A DNA stretch of 64,000 nucleotides from Streptomyces sp. NRRL B-24484 (lineage in GTDB: Bacteria > Actinomycetota > Actinomycetes > Streptomycetales > Streptomycetaceae): NCBI RefSeq assembly GCF_000717715.1, contig NZ_JOAI01000023.1:1-64000 (forward strand), written 5' to 3'. A program made the translations under genes and the position numbers. Shown here piece by piece: positions 9,617 to 18,762 of this stretch. Below the pieces are notes generated by a model. It worked only from the letters and a program-made list of their open reading frames with translations. It did no database searches and was not told where the DNA came from. Position 1 is the first letter of the stretch; each line of letters begins with the position of its first letter.

Positions 9617-9643
9617 CGCCGGGCCGGCACCACCGGCCCGGCG
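9617..9643. terminator. Bidirectional stem-loop between LCP and HAD genes
   Basis: A perfect 11-bp inverted repeat (CGCCGGGCCGG, 9617-9627, and its complement, 9633-9643) with a 5-nt loop, between convergent genes. Position and stability suit a bidirectional terminator. Confidence 0.6.
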
Positions 9644-9686
9644 GCCCCGCCGTCGCGGACGACGCGACGGAGGGCGGGCGGCCGGC

Positions 9687-10511
9687 TCAGGCCAGGCCGA
9701 AGACCCGCTCCAGCACCACGGCCACGCCGTCCTCGTCGTTGCCGGCGGTCACCTCGTCGGCCACCGCCCGCAGCTCCTCGTGCGCACCCGCCATCGCCAC
9801 CCCGTACGAGGCCCAGGCGAACATCGGGACGTCGTTCGGCATGTCGCCGAAGGCGATGGTCTCGGTGCGCTTCACCCCGAGCCGCATCGCGGCCACCGCG
9901 AGCCCGGTCGCCTTGGACAGCCCCGGCGGCAGCAGCTCGACCACGCCCGGACCGGCCATCACCACACCCACCAGCCCCCCGGCCGCCTGCACCGCGGCCG
10001 CCGCGAGGGCGTCGTCGGAGAGCACCGGGTGCTGGACGTACAGCTTGGCCACCGGCTCCGCGAGCAGCTCCTCACGGGCGGCGTGCACCACCGGCAGCTC
10101 GGTGCCGATCCGCAGCCGGAACCCCGGACCGGCCAGCACCCGGCCGTCCGGGCCGTCCTGGTTGGCGGCCACCGCCAGCGGACCGGTCAGCTGCTCGATC
10201 GCGGCCAGCGCCCGGGCGGCCACCTGCCGGTCCAGGGTGAGCGAGGTGAGCAGCCGGTGCGCCCCGGCGTCGTACACCTGGGCGCCCTGGCCGCAGACCG
10301 CTATGCCCGTGTAGCCGATCTCGTCGAAGACCGGGCGGGCCCAGGCCGCCGAGCGGCCGGTCACGATGATGTGCCGGGCCCCGGCGTCGACCGCGCCCGC
10401 GAGGGCGTCCAGCGTCCGCGCGCTCACCTTCTCGGCGGAGGTGAGCAGGGTCCCGTCGAGGTCGGTGGCGACCAGCCGGTACGGCAGGCCGCCACCGGGG
10501 GCGGTGCTCAC
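9687..10511 (-). CDS. HAD-superfamily hydrolase, Cof-like phosphatase
   Basis: A 274-aa cytoplasmic phosphatase of the Cof/YbjI-type (type IIB cap). Motif I is DLDGTLL at about residue 17 with the nucleophilic Asp, motif II VTGRS, the motif III lysine near [12 protein letters not shown] and motif [14 protein letters not shown]. The substrate is probably a sugar phosphate or flavin-type monophosphate. The GTG at 10511 overlaps the serS stop in GTGA, so the two genes are translationally coupled. The tight link of an HAD gene with serS is common in streptomycetes; its reason is not known to me. Confidence 0.85.
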   Translation of the reverse strand: MSTAPGGGLPYRLVATDLDGTLLTSAEKVSARTLDALAGAVDAGARHIIVTGRSAAWARPVFDEIGYTGIAVCGQGAQVYDAGAHRLLTSLTLDRQVAARALAAIEQLTGPLAVAANQDGPDGRVLAGPGFRLRIGTELPVVHAAREELLAEPVAKLYVQHPVLSDDALAAAAVQAAGGLVGVVMAGPGVVELLPPGLSKATGLAVAAMRLGVKRTETIAFGDMPNDVPMFAWASYGVAMAGAHEELRAVADEVTAGNDEDGVAVVLERVFGLA

Positions 10512-11785
10512 TTGGCGACGGGCTCGATCACCGAGCGGCCGCCGAGGAAGGGCCGCAGCGCCTCGGGCACGACCACCGAGCCGTCGGCCTGCTGGTGGTT
10601 CTCCAGGATCGCCACGATGGTGCGCGGGACGGCGACCAGGGTGCCGTTCAGCGTGGCCAGCGGGCGGACCTTGCCGTCCTCGCGCATCCGGATGGAGAGC
10701 CGGCGCGACTGGTACTCGGTCGTGTTGGAGGTCGAGGTGACCTCGCGGTACTTGCCCTGGGTCGGGATCCACGCCTCGATGTCGAACTTGCGCGCCGCCG
10801 AGGACCCGAGGTCGCCGGAGGCGACGTCGATCACCCGGTAGGGCAGCTCCAGCGCGTTGAGGAAGTCCTTCTCCCACTGGAGCAGGCGGCGGTGCTCCGC
10901 CTCGGCCTCCTCCGGCGAGGTGAAGACGAACATCTCCACCTTCTCGAACTGGTGGACCCGGATGATGCCGCGGGTGTCCTTGCCGTAGGTGCCGGCCTCG
11001 CGGCGGAAGCAGGACGAGAAGCCCGCGTAGCGCAGCGGCAGCTGGCCGCCGTCGAGGATCTCGTCCATGTGGTAGGCGGCGAGCGGGACCTCGCTGGTGC
11101 CGACCAGGTACCGCTCCTCCTCGGGGAGGTAGTACACGTTCTCGGCGGCCTGGCCGAGGAAGCCGGTGCCGTCCATGGCCGCCGGACGCACCAGCGCCGG
11201 GGTGATCATCGCGGTGAAGCCGGCCGCGGTGGCCTGCGCCATCGCCATGTTGACCAGGGCGAGCTCCAGCAGCGCGCCGACACCGGTCAGGTAGTACGAA
11301 CGGGCGCCGGCGACCTTGGCGCCGCGCTCGGTGTCGATCGCGCCCAGGATCTGGCCGAGCTCGACGTGGTCGCGGGGCTCGAAGCCCTCGGCGGCGAAGT
11401 CGCGCGGGGTGCCGACCTCCTCCAGCGTGACGAAGTCCTCCTCGCCGCCGACCGGGGCGGCCGGGTCGATGAGGTTCGCCAGCGAGCGGAGCAGGCGGTC
11501 CGCCTCCTCCTTGGCCTCGTTCTGTTCGGCGTCGGCGGCCTTCACCTCGGCGGCGAGCTCCTTGGTGCGCTGGAGCAGCGCGACCTTCTCCTCGCCCTGG
11601 GCCTTGGGGACGAGCTTGCCGAGCGACTTCTGCTCGTTGCGGAGTTCGTCGAAGCGACTGCCCGAGGACCGGCGCCGCTCGTCGGCGGAGAGGAGGGCGT
11701 CGACGATGTCGACGTCCTCACCACGGACGCGCTGCGAGGCGCGCACTCGGTCGGGGTCCTCACGGAGCAGGCGAAGGTCAATCAC
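10508..11785 (-). CDS. serS: Seryl-tRNA synthetase
   Basis: A 425-aa class II synthetase that charges tRNA-Ser (and tRNA-Sec where present). The N-terminal antiparallel coiled-coil arm covers roughly residues 30-100. Class II motif 2 is seen in [18 protein letters not shown] and motif 3 in the C-terminal ATP-binding segment with [17 protein letters not shown]. Length is standard. The 3' end overlaps the HAD gene. Confidence 0.97.
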   Translation of the reverse strand: MIDLRLLREDPDRVRASQRVRGEDVDIVDALLSADERRRSSGSRFDELRNEQKSLGKLVPKAQGEEKVALLQRTKELAAEVKAADAEQNEAKEEADRLLRSLANLIDPAAPVGGEEDFVTLEEVGTPRDFAAEGFEPRDHVELGQILGAIDTERGAKVAGARSYYLTGVGALLELALVNMAMAQATAAGFTAMITPALVRPAAMDGTGFLGQAAENVYYLPEEERYLVGTSEVPLAAYHMDEILDGGQLPLRYAGFSSCFRREAGTYGKDTRGIIRVHQFEKVEMFVFTSPEEAEAEHRRLLQWEKDFLNALELPYRVIDVASGDLGSSAARKFDIEAWIPTQGKYREVTSTSNTTEYQSRRLSIRMREDGKVRPLATLNGTLVAVPRTIVAILENHQQADGSVVVPEALRPFLGGRSVIEPVAK

Positions 11786-12056
11786 GGGCCAAGCCTACCG
11801 GTGGGCGGGCCTCGGACCGGAACCGGATTCCCCGGGGTTTCGCGGCGAACTCCGCGCCCGACCCGGGCCGGGCGCGCCCCGGACTCGCCGGGACGGGCGC
11901 CCGGGGAGGGCTCCGGGCGGAGTCCGTGATTCACTGTTTTCGGAACCGACCGGTAACTCCGGCCGTTTTGTCCTTTCCCGTCCGGGAATCTGCGGTCCTG
12001 TTCGCCGCTGTTCCGTCCGGGGGCGCGACCGGGGCCGTGGAGAGCCCCGGACGCCC

Positions 12057-12416
12057 TGGGGATAACCCCCGCGATCCTGTGGATAACTCCTGTGGGAAAC
12101 GCTTGCGGGCGGCACTTGTCCACAGGCTCCGTTCCGGCCCTGTGGACGAACCGAAAGCCAAGGCGCGCGACCCGATTCACGGCGGAATTGAGGTTTGAAA
12201 CCTCGATGGGCCTTCTCGGGTGAGGGATTTCGCTCGCTCGGACGGGTGATTTGCCGACAGAAGGGTGACTCTGGTCCGATGAGTCGCCTCTGCAGCTAAA
12301 TGTGATGATCTGACCAGTCCCAGCAGTGGCTATACCGGTTTGTCGACTCGACGTGCAGCCTGTGGATAACCCGGAGTCCGTGCAGCCTGTGGACGAAGCG
12401 CCCCGCCTGTGGATGA
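12057..12416. promoter_or_regulatory. DnaA-box cluster between serS and pheA
   Basis: The 672-base serS-pheA gap holds at least six near-consensus DnaA 9-mers. TGTGGATAA at 12078-12086 and 12361-12369 is the reverse of TTATCCACA. TTGTCCACA at 12116-12124 is the Streptomyces consensus. TGTGGACGA occurs at 12141-12149 and 12388-12396, and TGTGGATGA at 12408-12416. Two weaker matches lie at 12057-12065 and 12091-12099. The boxes form two groups about 200 bases apart. This fits a DnaA-titration locus such as the D78 cluster described for S. coelicolor; that identity is from memory. Confidence 0.75.
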
Positions 12417-12457
12417 ACGGCCGCCCGGCGGCCGCCCACGCACCGTGACCGAACCGG

Positions 12458-13393
12458 TCAGATCTCCCCGCGGCCGTCCAGGCAGCGCGACAGCCAGTCC
12501 GCAGCCTCCGAGAAGTCCGCGTCGGAGGTGCCGGGCCGCACCGGGCGCTGGCCTCCCCGGTCCGCCCGCGGGTACGAGCCGAGGAACCGCACCTGCGGGC
12601 AGATCCGCTTGAGGCCCATCAGCGCCTCGGAGACCCGCCGCTCGCTCAGGTGCCCCTCGCAGTCGATCAGGAAGCAGTAGTTGCCCATGCCCTCGCCGGT
12701 GGGCCGGGACTCGATGCGCATCAGGTTGATGCCGCGCACCGCGAACTCCTGCAGCAGCTCCAGCAGCGCACCCGGGTGGTCGTCCGGCAGCCAGACCACC
12801 ATCGAGGTCTTGTCCAGCCCGGTCGGCGAGGAGACCCGCCCCGGCCGGCCCACCAGCAGGAAGCGGGTGGTCGCGTTCGCGGCGTCGTGGATGTCGCTGA
12901 CCAGCGGCTCCAGCCCGTACAGCGCGGCAGCGAACTCGCCGGCGAAGGCGCCGTCGAACCGGCCCTCCTGGACGAGCCGGGCGCCGTCCGCGTTGGACGC
13001 GGCCGCCTCCCACTGGGTGTCCGGCAGGTTCGTCGCCAGCCAGCGCCGCACCTGCGGCTGGGCCACCGGGTGGCTGGTGACCGTCTTGATGTCGGCCAGC
13101 GAGGTGCCCGGACGCACCAGCAGCGCGAAGGTGATCGGCAGCAGCACCTCGCGGTAGATCATCAGCGGCGCACCGGAGGCCAGCTCGTCGCTGGTCGCCG
13201 TGACGGCGCCCTCGACCGAGTTCTCCACCGGCACGAACGCCCCGGCGGCCTCGCCCGCCCGCACGGCGTCCAGCGCCGCCGGTACGGAGGCGAGCGGCAC
13301 CAGCTCGCGGGTCGCCGCCTCCGGCAGCGTGCGCAGGGCGGCCTCGGTGAAGGTGCCTTCCGGCCCGAGATAGGTGTAGCGGGTCGCCGACAT
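12458..13393 (-). CDS. pheA: Prephenate dehydratase
   Basis: A 311-aa monofunctional prephenate dehydratase, which converts prephenate to phenylpyruvate in phenylalanine synthesis. The PDT domain starts with YLGPEGTFTEAAL and carries the catalytic TRF motif in NATTRFLLVG (about residue 180). The C-terminal ACT domain includes GALLELLQEF and the ESRP phenylalanine-binding motif, so feedback inhibition by Phe is expected. ATG 13393 follows GGAGG; an upstream in-frame ATG would add 26 atypical residues. Confidence 0.95.
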   Translation of the reverse strand: MSATRYTYLGPEGTFTEAALRTLPEAATRELVPLASVPAALDAVRAGEAAGAFVPVENSVEGAVTATSDELASGAPLMIYREVLLPITFALLVRPGTSLADIKTVTSHPVAQPQVRRWLATNLPDTQWEAAASNADGARLVQEGRFDGAFAGEFAAALYGLEPLVSDIHDAANATTRFLLVGRPGRVSSPTGLDKTSMVVWLPDDHPGALLELLQEFAVRGINLMRIESRPTGEGMGNYCFLIDCEGHLSERRVSEALMGLKRICPQVRFLGSYPRADRGGQRPVRPGTSDADFSEAADWLSRCLDGRGEI

Positions 13394-13539
13394 GCCGCCT
13401 CCGTACGCAAGGGTGGTGCTGAGCAGGACTCGGCCTGCCACGATAGTCACTCCCGGCGCCCGCCCGGACACCGTTCCGCCCAGTGGTCGCCCGCTCCGGC
13501 CGGCCGCGCGCGGCGCCGCCGGCCGGGGCCGGGCCGTGG

Positions 13540-15624
13540 TCAGCCGACCTTCAGCTGCTCGGTGGCCGTGCTCTGGTCGATGTCCGAGGAACGCACGGTC
13601 ACCGACACCACCCAGTTGCCCGCGAGAGGCAGCTGCGCGGTGCCCGACCAGCGCCCGGTGCCCTGGGCGGCCAGGGTGACCGGCAGCGGGCCGAGGTCCC
13701 GGTCCGGCAGGGTGAAGGCCAGCTGCACCTCCGGCACCGAGACCGGCTTGCCGGACTTGTCGTCCAGCTTCAGTGTCACCTCGTTCGGGCCGGTCGCGAC
13801 CGGGTTGACCGTCACCGTGGCGGTGCCCTTGGCGTTCGGGGTGCTGCCGCCGGTGTCGTACGGCAGCTTCAGCTCCACCGTCCGGCCCGGCACCGTGCTC
13901 GCGGCGGCCGTGGGCGACTGCGAGGTCGCGGCGACCGCCCCGGCCACCCGGCCGGGCGGCGAGTTGGTCAGCATGGTGGTCACCACCAGGACGGCGACCG
14001 CGACCCCCGACTCCAGCAGCACCGTCCGCCGCAGCCCGGCACGGGCCGGGACGCCGTCCCGGGTGCGCCGCTCGGAGGCCAGGTCGCGGGCGGCCTGCTG
14101 GCGGGCCAGCTGGGCACGGCGCGCCGGGTCGTCCCCGCCCTCGGCGCCCTCCGAACCCTCGGCCGCCCCGGCGGCCGCTCCGGCCGCCCGCCTGCTGCCG
14201 ACGGCGGCCTCGGCGCCCGCCTGCTCCTCCGCCTCCTCGTCCGCGGCCGTCGCGGCCTCCGCCGTGCCTTCCGAGGCCGTGCCGTCCGCCTCACCCGCCG
14301 TGCGCAGCCGGGCCACCCAGGCGCGGGAGATCCAGGCCAGGCCGACCATGACCGCCACCAGCCCGGTCTTGATCAGCAGCAGCCGTCCGTACTCGGTGTC
14401 GACCAGCGCACCCCAGCTGCCCAGACCGCGCCAGGACTGGTAGACGCCGGTCACGACCAGCACCGTCACGGCGGCCAGTGCCACCTTGGAGAACCGGTCG
14501 ACCGCCGCGGCCGGCACGCCGTGCCGCAGCCCGACCAGCAGGGTGGCCAGGCCGCCGAGCCAGAACGCCATCGCCAGCAGGTGCAGGGCGGCGGTGGGCA
14601 GCGCCAGCGGCACCTGGATGCCGACCGAGGAGTGGTCGGCGCCCACCCAGGTCGCGCTCAGGGCGACGGCGAGCACCGCGCCGCCCACGCCGAGACCGAG
14701 CCGGGCGTCCCGCAGCGGGCGTTCGGCGGCGCGCTGCTCCAGCGCCCGCAGCTCCGCCTCCTCGCCGTCCTCGGCTCCCCCGGCCGCGGCGGCCACCGGC
14801 TCCGACGGCTCCCCGGCGTCGGGCGACTCCTGCGCCGTCCGCTCCTGGCCGAGCTGGCCGACCAGCAGCGAGAGGAAGACGCCGCCCGCGGCGAGCAGCA
14901 GCAGCCGGGCGGCGAGCGCGGTGCCGATCCGCTCGTCCAGGGTGGCCCGCACCAGCGACAGGTCGAAGGCCTGCGAGATCCCGGTGCCGCGCTCGTACGG
15001 GCCGCGCAGCAGCAGCACCGCGACGGTGGAGACCAGCAGCGCGATCCAGCCGGTCATCAGCAGCCGCTGCACTTGGTGCACGGCCACCCCGCGCGGCCAG
15101 CAGAGCAGCACGAAGGCGGCCGCGCCGACCAGCAGCGCGAAGGCCGCGTAGGCGACCGTCCGGGCGGTGCCGTAGGCGGCCGCGACCACGGCGTCCCGTT
15201 CGGCGCCCTGCACCGCGGAGGCCGAGACCGTGGTGTCCGAGGGCGCGCCGATGGAGAAGGTGAACGCGCCGCCCACCGGGTGGGAGTCCTCGGAGACGGC
15301 CCGCCAGGCGACGGTGTACGTGCCGTTGCCGAGGCCCTGGCGCAGGGTGACCCGGGCGCTGGCCTCCTTGCCGTCGGCGTGGGCCGCGTCGCCGTTGTCC
15401 ACCTGCTTGCCGGCCGGGTCGAGCACCCGGACGGAGTCGGCGGTCAGCGAGACGCCCTCGCTGAAGGTCAGCGTGACGGCGGCGGGCGCGGTGGCGGTGA
15501 CCGCCCCCTGCGCCGGGTCGGTGGAGACCAGTGTGGCGTGCGCGGCGGCGGTGCCGGCGCCCCCGAACAGCACGGCTACGGCCGCCGCCAGCACGGCCAG
15601 CAGCGCGGCGACTCTCCTCGGCAT
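13540..15624 (-). CDS. CopC-CopD copper resistance fusion with C-terminal YtkA-like domain
   Basis: A 694-aa protein. A signal peptide (about residues 1-30) leads to a CopC domain whose mature N-terminus begins at the copper-ligand histidine in AAAHATLVSTDP, with a second ligand area at SEDSHPVGG. A CopD-type region of about eight membrane helices follows, interrupted by two Glu/Ala-rich hydrophilic insertions. A C-terminal extracytoplasmic YtkA-like beta domain (about 575-694) ends it. It is likely to bind periplasmic-side copper and pass it across or along the membrane. It starts 5 bases after the ECuC stop, so it is operonic with the copper chaperones. Confidence 0.85.
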   Translation of the reverse strand: MPRRVAALLAVLAAAVAVLFGGAGTAAAHATLVSTDPAQGAVTATAPAAVTLTFSEGVSLTADSVRVLDPAGKQVDNGDAAHADGKEASARVTLRQGLGNGTYTVAWRAVSEDSHPVGGAFTFSIGAPSDTTVSASAVQGAERDAVVAAAYGTARTVAYAAFALLVGAAAFVLLCWPRGVAVHQVQRLLMTGWIALLVSTVAVLLLRGPYERGTGISQAFDLSLVRATLDERIGTALAARLLLLAAGGVFLSLLVGQLGQERTAQESPDAGEPSEPVAAAAGGAEDGEEAELRALEQRAAERPLRDARLGLGVGGAVLAVALSATWVGADHSSVGIQVPLALPTAALHLLAMAFWLGGLATLLVGLRHGVPAAAVDRFSKVALAAVTVLVVTGVYQSWRGLGSWGALVDTEYGRLLLIKTGLVAVMVGLAWISRAWVARLRTAGEADGTASEGTAEAATAADEEAEEQAGAEAAVGSRRAAGAAAGAAEGSEGAEGGDDPARRAQLARQQAARDLASERRTRDGVPARAGLRRTVLLESGVAVAVLVVTTMLTNSPPGRVAGAVAATSQSPTAAASTVPGRTVELKLPYDTGGSTPNAKGTATVTVNPVATGPNEVTLKLDDKSGKPVSVPEVQLAFTLPDRDLGPLPVTLAAQGTGRWSGTAQLPLAGNWVVSVTVRSSDIDQSTATEQLKVG

Positions 15625-15629
15625 CAGTG

Positions 15630-16106
15630 TCAGCTCCCGGGCCGGTAGGTGAGCGGCTTCACCGGCACGGTGACGCTGATGGTGCCGCTCTTGGCGAAGG
15701 TGAGGTCCAGTTCCAGTTCGTCCCCGACGGCGGGCGGCTTCTGCCATCCCATGATCATCAGGTGGTGGCCGCCGCGGGCCAGCTGCAGCGAGCCGTGGGC
15801 CGGCACCTGGAGGCTGTCGACCGCGGTCATCGTCGACTCGCCGGAGGTGTGCATGGTGACGGAGCCGGCGTCCGGGCTGGTCACCGCGACGAGCCGGTCG
15901 GCCGTCCCGCCGTCGTTGCGGACGGTGAGGTAGCCGGCGCCCATCCCGCCCGGCAGCGCCGGCAGCGGGACGTAGCTGCCGATGACGCTCAGGTCGGCCC
16001 GTCCGTCGTCGGATCCCGTACCGCACGCCACGAGTATCGTCCCGGTGGCCAGCACGGCCGACAGTCCCGCGCCGATCAGCGCCGAACGCCGGAACGCGCG
16101 GCTCAC
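15630..16106 (-). CDS. PCu(A)C-type extracytoplasmic copper chaperone (ECuC-like)
   Basis: A 158-aa lipoprotein-like chaperone. The N-terminus has a hydrophobic signal ending in ILVACGTG, a lipobox. The copper site of the PCu(A)C family is visible as MHTSG...M and GGHHLMIMG, the His/Met pattern for Cu(I). Such proteins deliver copper to the CuA centre of cytochrome c oxidase together with Sco. The GTG at 16106 overlaps the sco stop by 4 bases, showing tight coupling. Confidence 0.88.
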   Translation of the reverse strand: MSRAFRRSALIGAGLSAVLATGTILVACGTGSDDGRADLSVIGSYVPLPALPGGMGAGYLTVRNDGGTADRLVAVTSPDAGSVTMHTSGESTMTAVDSLQVPAHGSLQLARGGHHLMIMGWQKPPAVGDELELDLTFAKSGTISVTVPVKPLTYRPGS

Positions 16107-16786
16107 GCCGGCACCCCCTTCGCCAGCAGCGCCAGGTCGTGGGTGTAGGTCTCGACGGTGCTGCTGCCCATCCACAGCACGTGCGCCTTGTCGTCGGAGG
16201 GCAGGAAGGCCAGCACCTGGGCGCCGTGCGCCGAGGTCACCGAGCCGTCCGCGTTCACCACCGGGTCCTGCACGGCCACGCCCACCGTCCGGGCGGCGGT
16301 CTTCACCCGGGCGAGGTCGCCGGTGAGGCCGATGAAGCCCTTGCCCATCGAGTCCAGCCAGGTGCGCAGCACCTTCGGGGTGTCCCGCTCCGGGTCGGTG
16401 GAGACGAAGACGACGTCGATCTTCTTCTGCTCCTCGGCGGACAGCTTGGACATCGCCACGCCGATGTCGCCCATGGTGGTCGGGCAGACGTCGGGGCAGC
16501 TGGTGTAGCCGAAGAACAGCACGACGGGCCGGCCGGCGGTCTGCTTGCGGAGGTCGAAGGGCTGCCCGGAGGTGTCGGTCAGGACGAGGTCGGGCTTGTC
16601 GAAGTGCTTGCTCAGCACGCTGCCCTGGTACGCGGAGTTGCTGCTCTGCCTGCTGACCGTGGCGGCGCCGGTGCCGCCGCCCCCGGAGGTCCCGGAGGAG
16701 GAGCAGGCGGTGAGCGCGAGGGCGCCGGTCAGGGCCAGTGCGGCCGGGCCGAGCAGCCGGGCCTTCGGACGGGGGGTGTGGGCCAT
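16103..16786 (-). CDS. sco: SCO1/SenC family copper chaperone lipoprotein
   Basis: A 227-aa lipoprotein with lipobox LTAC. The thioredoxin-like fold contains the copper-binding CxxxC motif in YTSCPDVCPTTM and the distal histidine in VTSAHGAQV, the three classical Sco ligands. It functions in CuA assembly of the aa3 oxidase; in S. lividans its homologue is also needed for development at low copper. It is the first gene of the tightly coupled sco-ecuC-copCD set. Confidence 0.93.
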   Translation of the reverse strand: MAHTPRPKARLLGPAALALTGALALTACSSSGTSGGGGTGAATVSRQSSNSAYQGSVLSKHFDKPDLVLTDTSGQPFDLRKQTAGRPVVLFFGYTSCPDVCPTTMGDIGVAMSKLSAEEQKKIDVVFVSTDPERDTPKVLRTWLDSMGKGFIGLTGDLARVKTAARTVGVAVQDPVVNADGSVTSAHGAQVLAFLPSDDKAHVLWMGSSTVETYTHDLALLAKGVPA

Positions 16787-16864
16787 GGCGTTGGGACTTC
16801 CGATCGTGCGGGGCGGGGATCGGCCCGGCGGGCCGCACCGGGGTGCGGCCCGCCGGGCACCGGG

Positions 16865-17593
16865 TCAGGAGGCTGAGCCGCTCTTGCGGCGCAGGCCGGC
16901 CACGCCGAGCGCGGCACCGATCACGCCGACCACGATGCCGACCACGCCGAGGGTACGGGCGGTGGAGTCGTCGGCCTCGGCGGCGGCCCGGTCGCCGGAG
17001 GCGTCCTGGGAGGCGTGGTGGTCCGCGGCGGGCGCGGCGGAGGCGTCGGCGGCCTTGGTGAGGGTCAGCACCGGGGCGGGCTTGGCGGGCTCGGGCTGGC
17101 CCTCCTTGGCCTCCTCGATCCAGCGGACGACCTCGCCGTTGTCGTACGTCTGCAGCGCCTTGAAGGTCAGCTTGTCGGTGTCGGTCGGCATGGCACCGAG
17201 CGAGACCCGGAACTCCTGGAACTGACCGGGGGCGATCTTCGTGCCGGCGTCGGCGGTCCAGGTGATCTTGGAGACCGCCTCGGTGATGTCCTTGCCGTGC
17301 GAGTTCAGCGGCTTGTCGAGCTTGGACTTCTCCAGGACGGCCGTCCACCCCGGCAGCGGCTGGATCCGCACCGAGGCCAGCGGGTGGTCCATCGGCAGGC
17401 TGACCTCCAGCTTCACGGTGGAGGCGGTGTCACTCTCGTCCGGCACCCGGAACGCCACGGCGGTGTAGCCGCCCTGCGGGACACTGCCCGGCTGGACGGT
17501 GACGTGGGCGGCGGCCGGTCCGGCCAGCACGACGACGGCGGCACCGGCGACGGCGGCGGCGAGGGCGGTCCGGCGGGCAGGAGTGGTACGCAT
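16865..17593 (-). CDS. ycnI: YcnI family copper-binding membrane-anchored protein
   Basis: A 242-aa protein with signal peptide; the mature end starts AHVTVQPG, placing the N-terminal histidine that forms the YcnI copper site. A conserved Trp-containing segment (LPGWTAVLEKSKL) follows. The C-terminus has a Pro/Ala/Asp linker and a membrane helix (about 210-230) ending in RRKSGSAS. ATG 17593 is chosen because of GGGAGAG upstream; the 10-residue upstream extension would hide the signal peptide. It lies 78 bases before sco, probably in the same regulon. Confidence 0.87.
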   Translation of the reverse strand: MRTTPARRTALAAAVAGAAVVVLAGPAAAHVTVQPGSVPQGGYTAVAFRVPDESDTASTVKLEVSLPMDHPLASVRIQPLPGWTAVLEKSKLDKPLNSHGKDITEAVSKITWTADAGTKIAPGQFQEFRVSLGAMPTDTDKLTFKALQTYDNGEVVRWIEEAKEGQPEPAKPAPVLTLTKAADASAAPAADHHASQDASGDRAAAEADDSTARTLGVVGIVVGVIGAALGVAGLRRKSGSAS

Positions 17594-17734
17594 GATGGGC
17601 TCTCCCTGGGGAGCGGGGCGCACGGCGGCGACGGGGCCGCACGGATGCGCCGGGCTGGTGGTGGGGGCTGTGAGGGCCGAGCCGCGTCGGTGCGGTCCGG
17701 CCGGCAGCGCGCCACGAGCCCGTCCCGGGCCCGG

Positions 17735-18535
17735 TCAGCGCGCGAACGCCACCACGGGCGGCCCGCGCCGCACCAGGCTGTGCACCAGGGCGAGCGCCCC
17801 GGGCAGCGGCACGTCCTCGGCCCGGCGCCGGGGCACGGCCGGCGCGGCCGCGGGTACCCCGAGCAGGACGGCGGCGAGCATCGCCACCGCACGGCGCAGC
17901 GGTGCGGACCACTCCCGGGCCGCCGCCGCGGTGAGCTTCACCAGGCGCCAGAGCGCGGCCTCGCCGCGCCGCAGCCACCAGCCGGCCACGACCGCCGCCG
18001 CCAGGTGGCCCAGCAGCATCGCCGGGCTCGTCCCGAACAGGCCGGAGGCGGCGTGCCCGGTGCCCGCCGCGGCGTACGCGTGCGGGTCCAGGCCGGCGTC
18101 GCTGATCAGCTGCTCCGGGGTCGTCCCCGCGGGCAGCTGCGTGGTCCCGTTGCCGGGCATGTCGTCGCAGAGCAGCCGGCCGGCCGCCTCCGGCATCGAC
18201 ATGCCCGCCATGTGGTGGGCACGGGCCGGGGTCAGCGTGTGGAAGAACAGGTGCAGGCCCAACTGGCCCGCGCCGAGCGCCACGGTGATCGCCCCGAGCG
18301 AGCGCTCGCGCCCGCCGAGCGCCGCCGCCAGCAGCACCACCGCGGCGAAGCCGGCCGCCAGCGCGGGCAGGGCGACGTCCCCGCCGCCCACCGCCGCGTG
18401 CCCGGCGGCCGCCACCAGCGTGCACACCAGCGCGAACGGCACGGCACGCGCCACCCGCAGGTCCCAGGCCGCGGCCTGCACCCCGTCGGCGGGGGCGGCG
18501 GCGCCTGCGAACGGGGCGGCGGGGTGGGCAGTCAT
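17735..18535 (-). CDS. Membrane protein associated with copper genes
   Basis: A 266-aa integral membrane protein with about five hydrophobic segments. It has a loop unusually rich in His and Met (LGLHLFFHTLTPARAHHMAGMSMPEAA, near residues 92-118 in part), a plausible metal-binding patch facing outward. A PGALALVHSLVRRGPP segment closes the protein. Its position upstream of ycnI in the copper block suggests a copper role, but I recognise no characterised family. Start ATG 18535. Confidence 0.6.
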   Translation of the reverse strand: MTAHPAAPFAGAAAPADGVQAAAWDLRVARAVPFALVCTLVAAAGHAAVGGGDVALPALAAGFAAVVLLAAALGGRERSLGAITVALGAGQLGLHLFFHTLTPARAHHMAGMSMPEAAGRLLCDDMPGNGTTQLPAGTTPEQLISDAGLDPHAYAAAGTGHAASGLFGTSPAMLLGHLAAAVVAGWWLRRGEAALWRLVKLTAAAAREWSAPLRRAVAMLAAVLLGVPAAAPAVPRRRAEDVPLPGALALVHSLVRRGPPVVAFAR

Positions 18536-18762
18536 GGCCGGGCCATCATCTCACCGCTCACACCCCTCCCACGGGCAGGGTGGGAAATGCGCCGAATGAC
18601 CCTTTCGGCCCGGCGTGCAGGCCGGAGCGTGCGCCGCGCGGCACACTGTTCCGCACCAGTCCATCCGCCGAACGGGCGGTCGCGGCGCGCGCCGACGGTT
18701 CGCCGCCGAAACCCCCGGAGATACCTAGTCGTATGTGGAGCCGCAGCCAGGAGGGACCTCCC

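Noticed and set aside
11786..12457. Small coding genes in the serS-pheA gap
   Set aside because: Open frames here are short, Arg/Pro-rich and overlap the DnaA-box cluster without ribosome sites.
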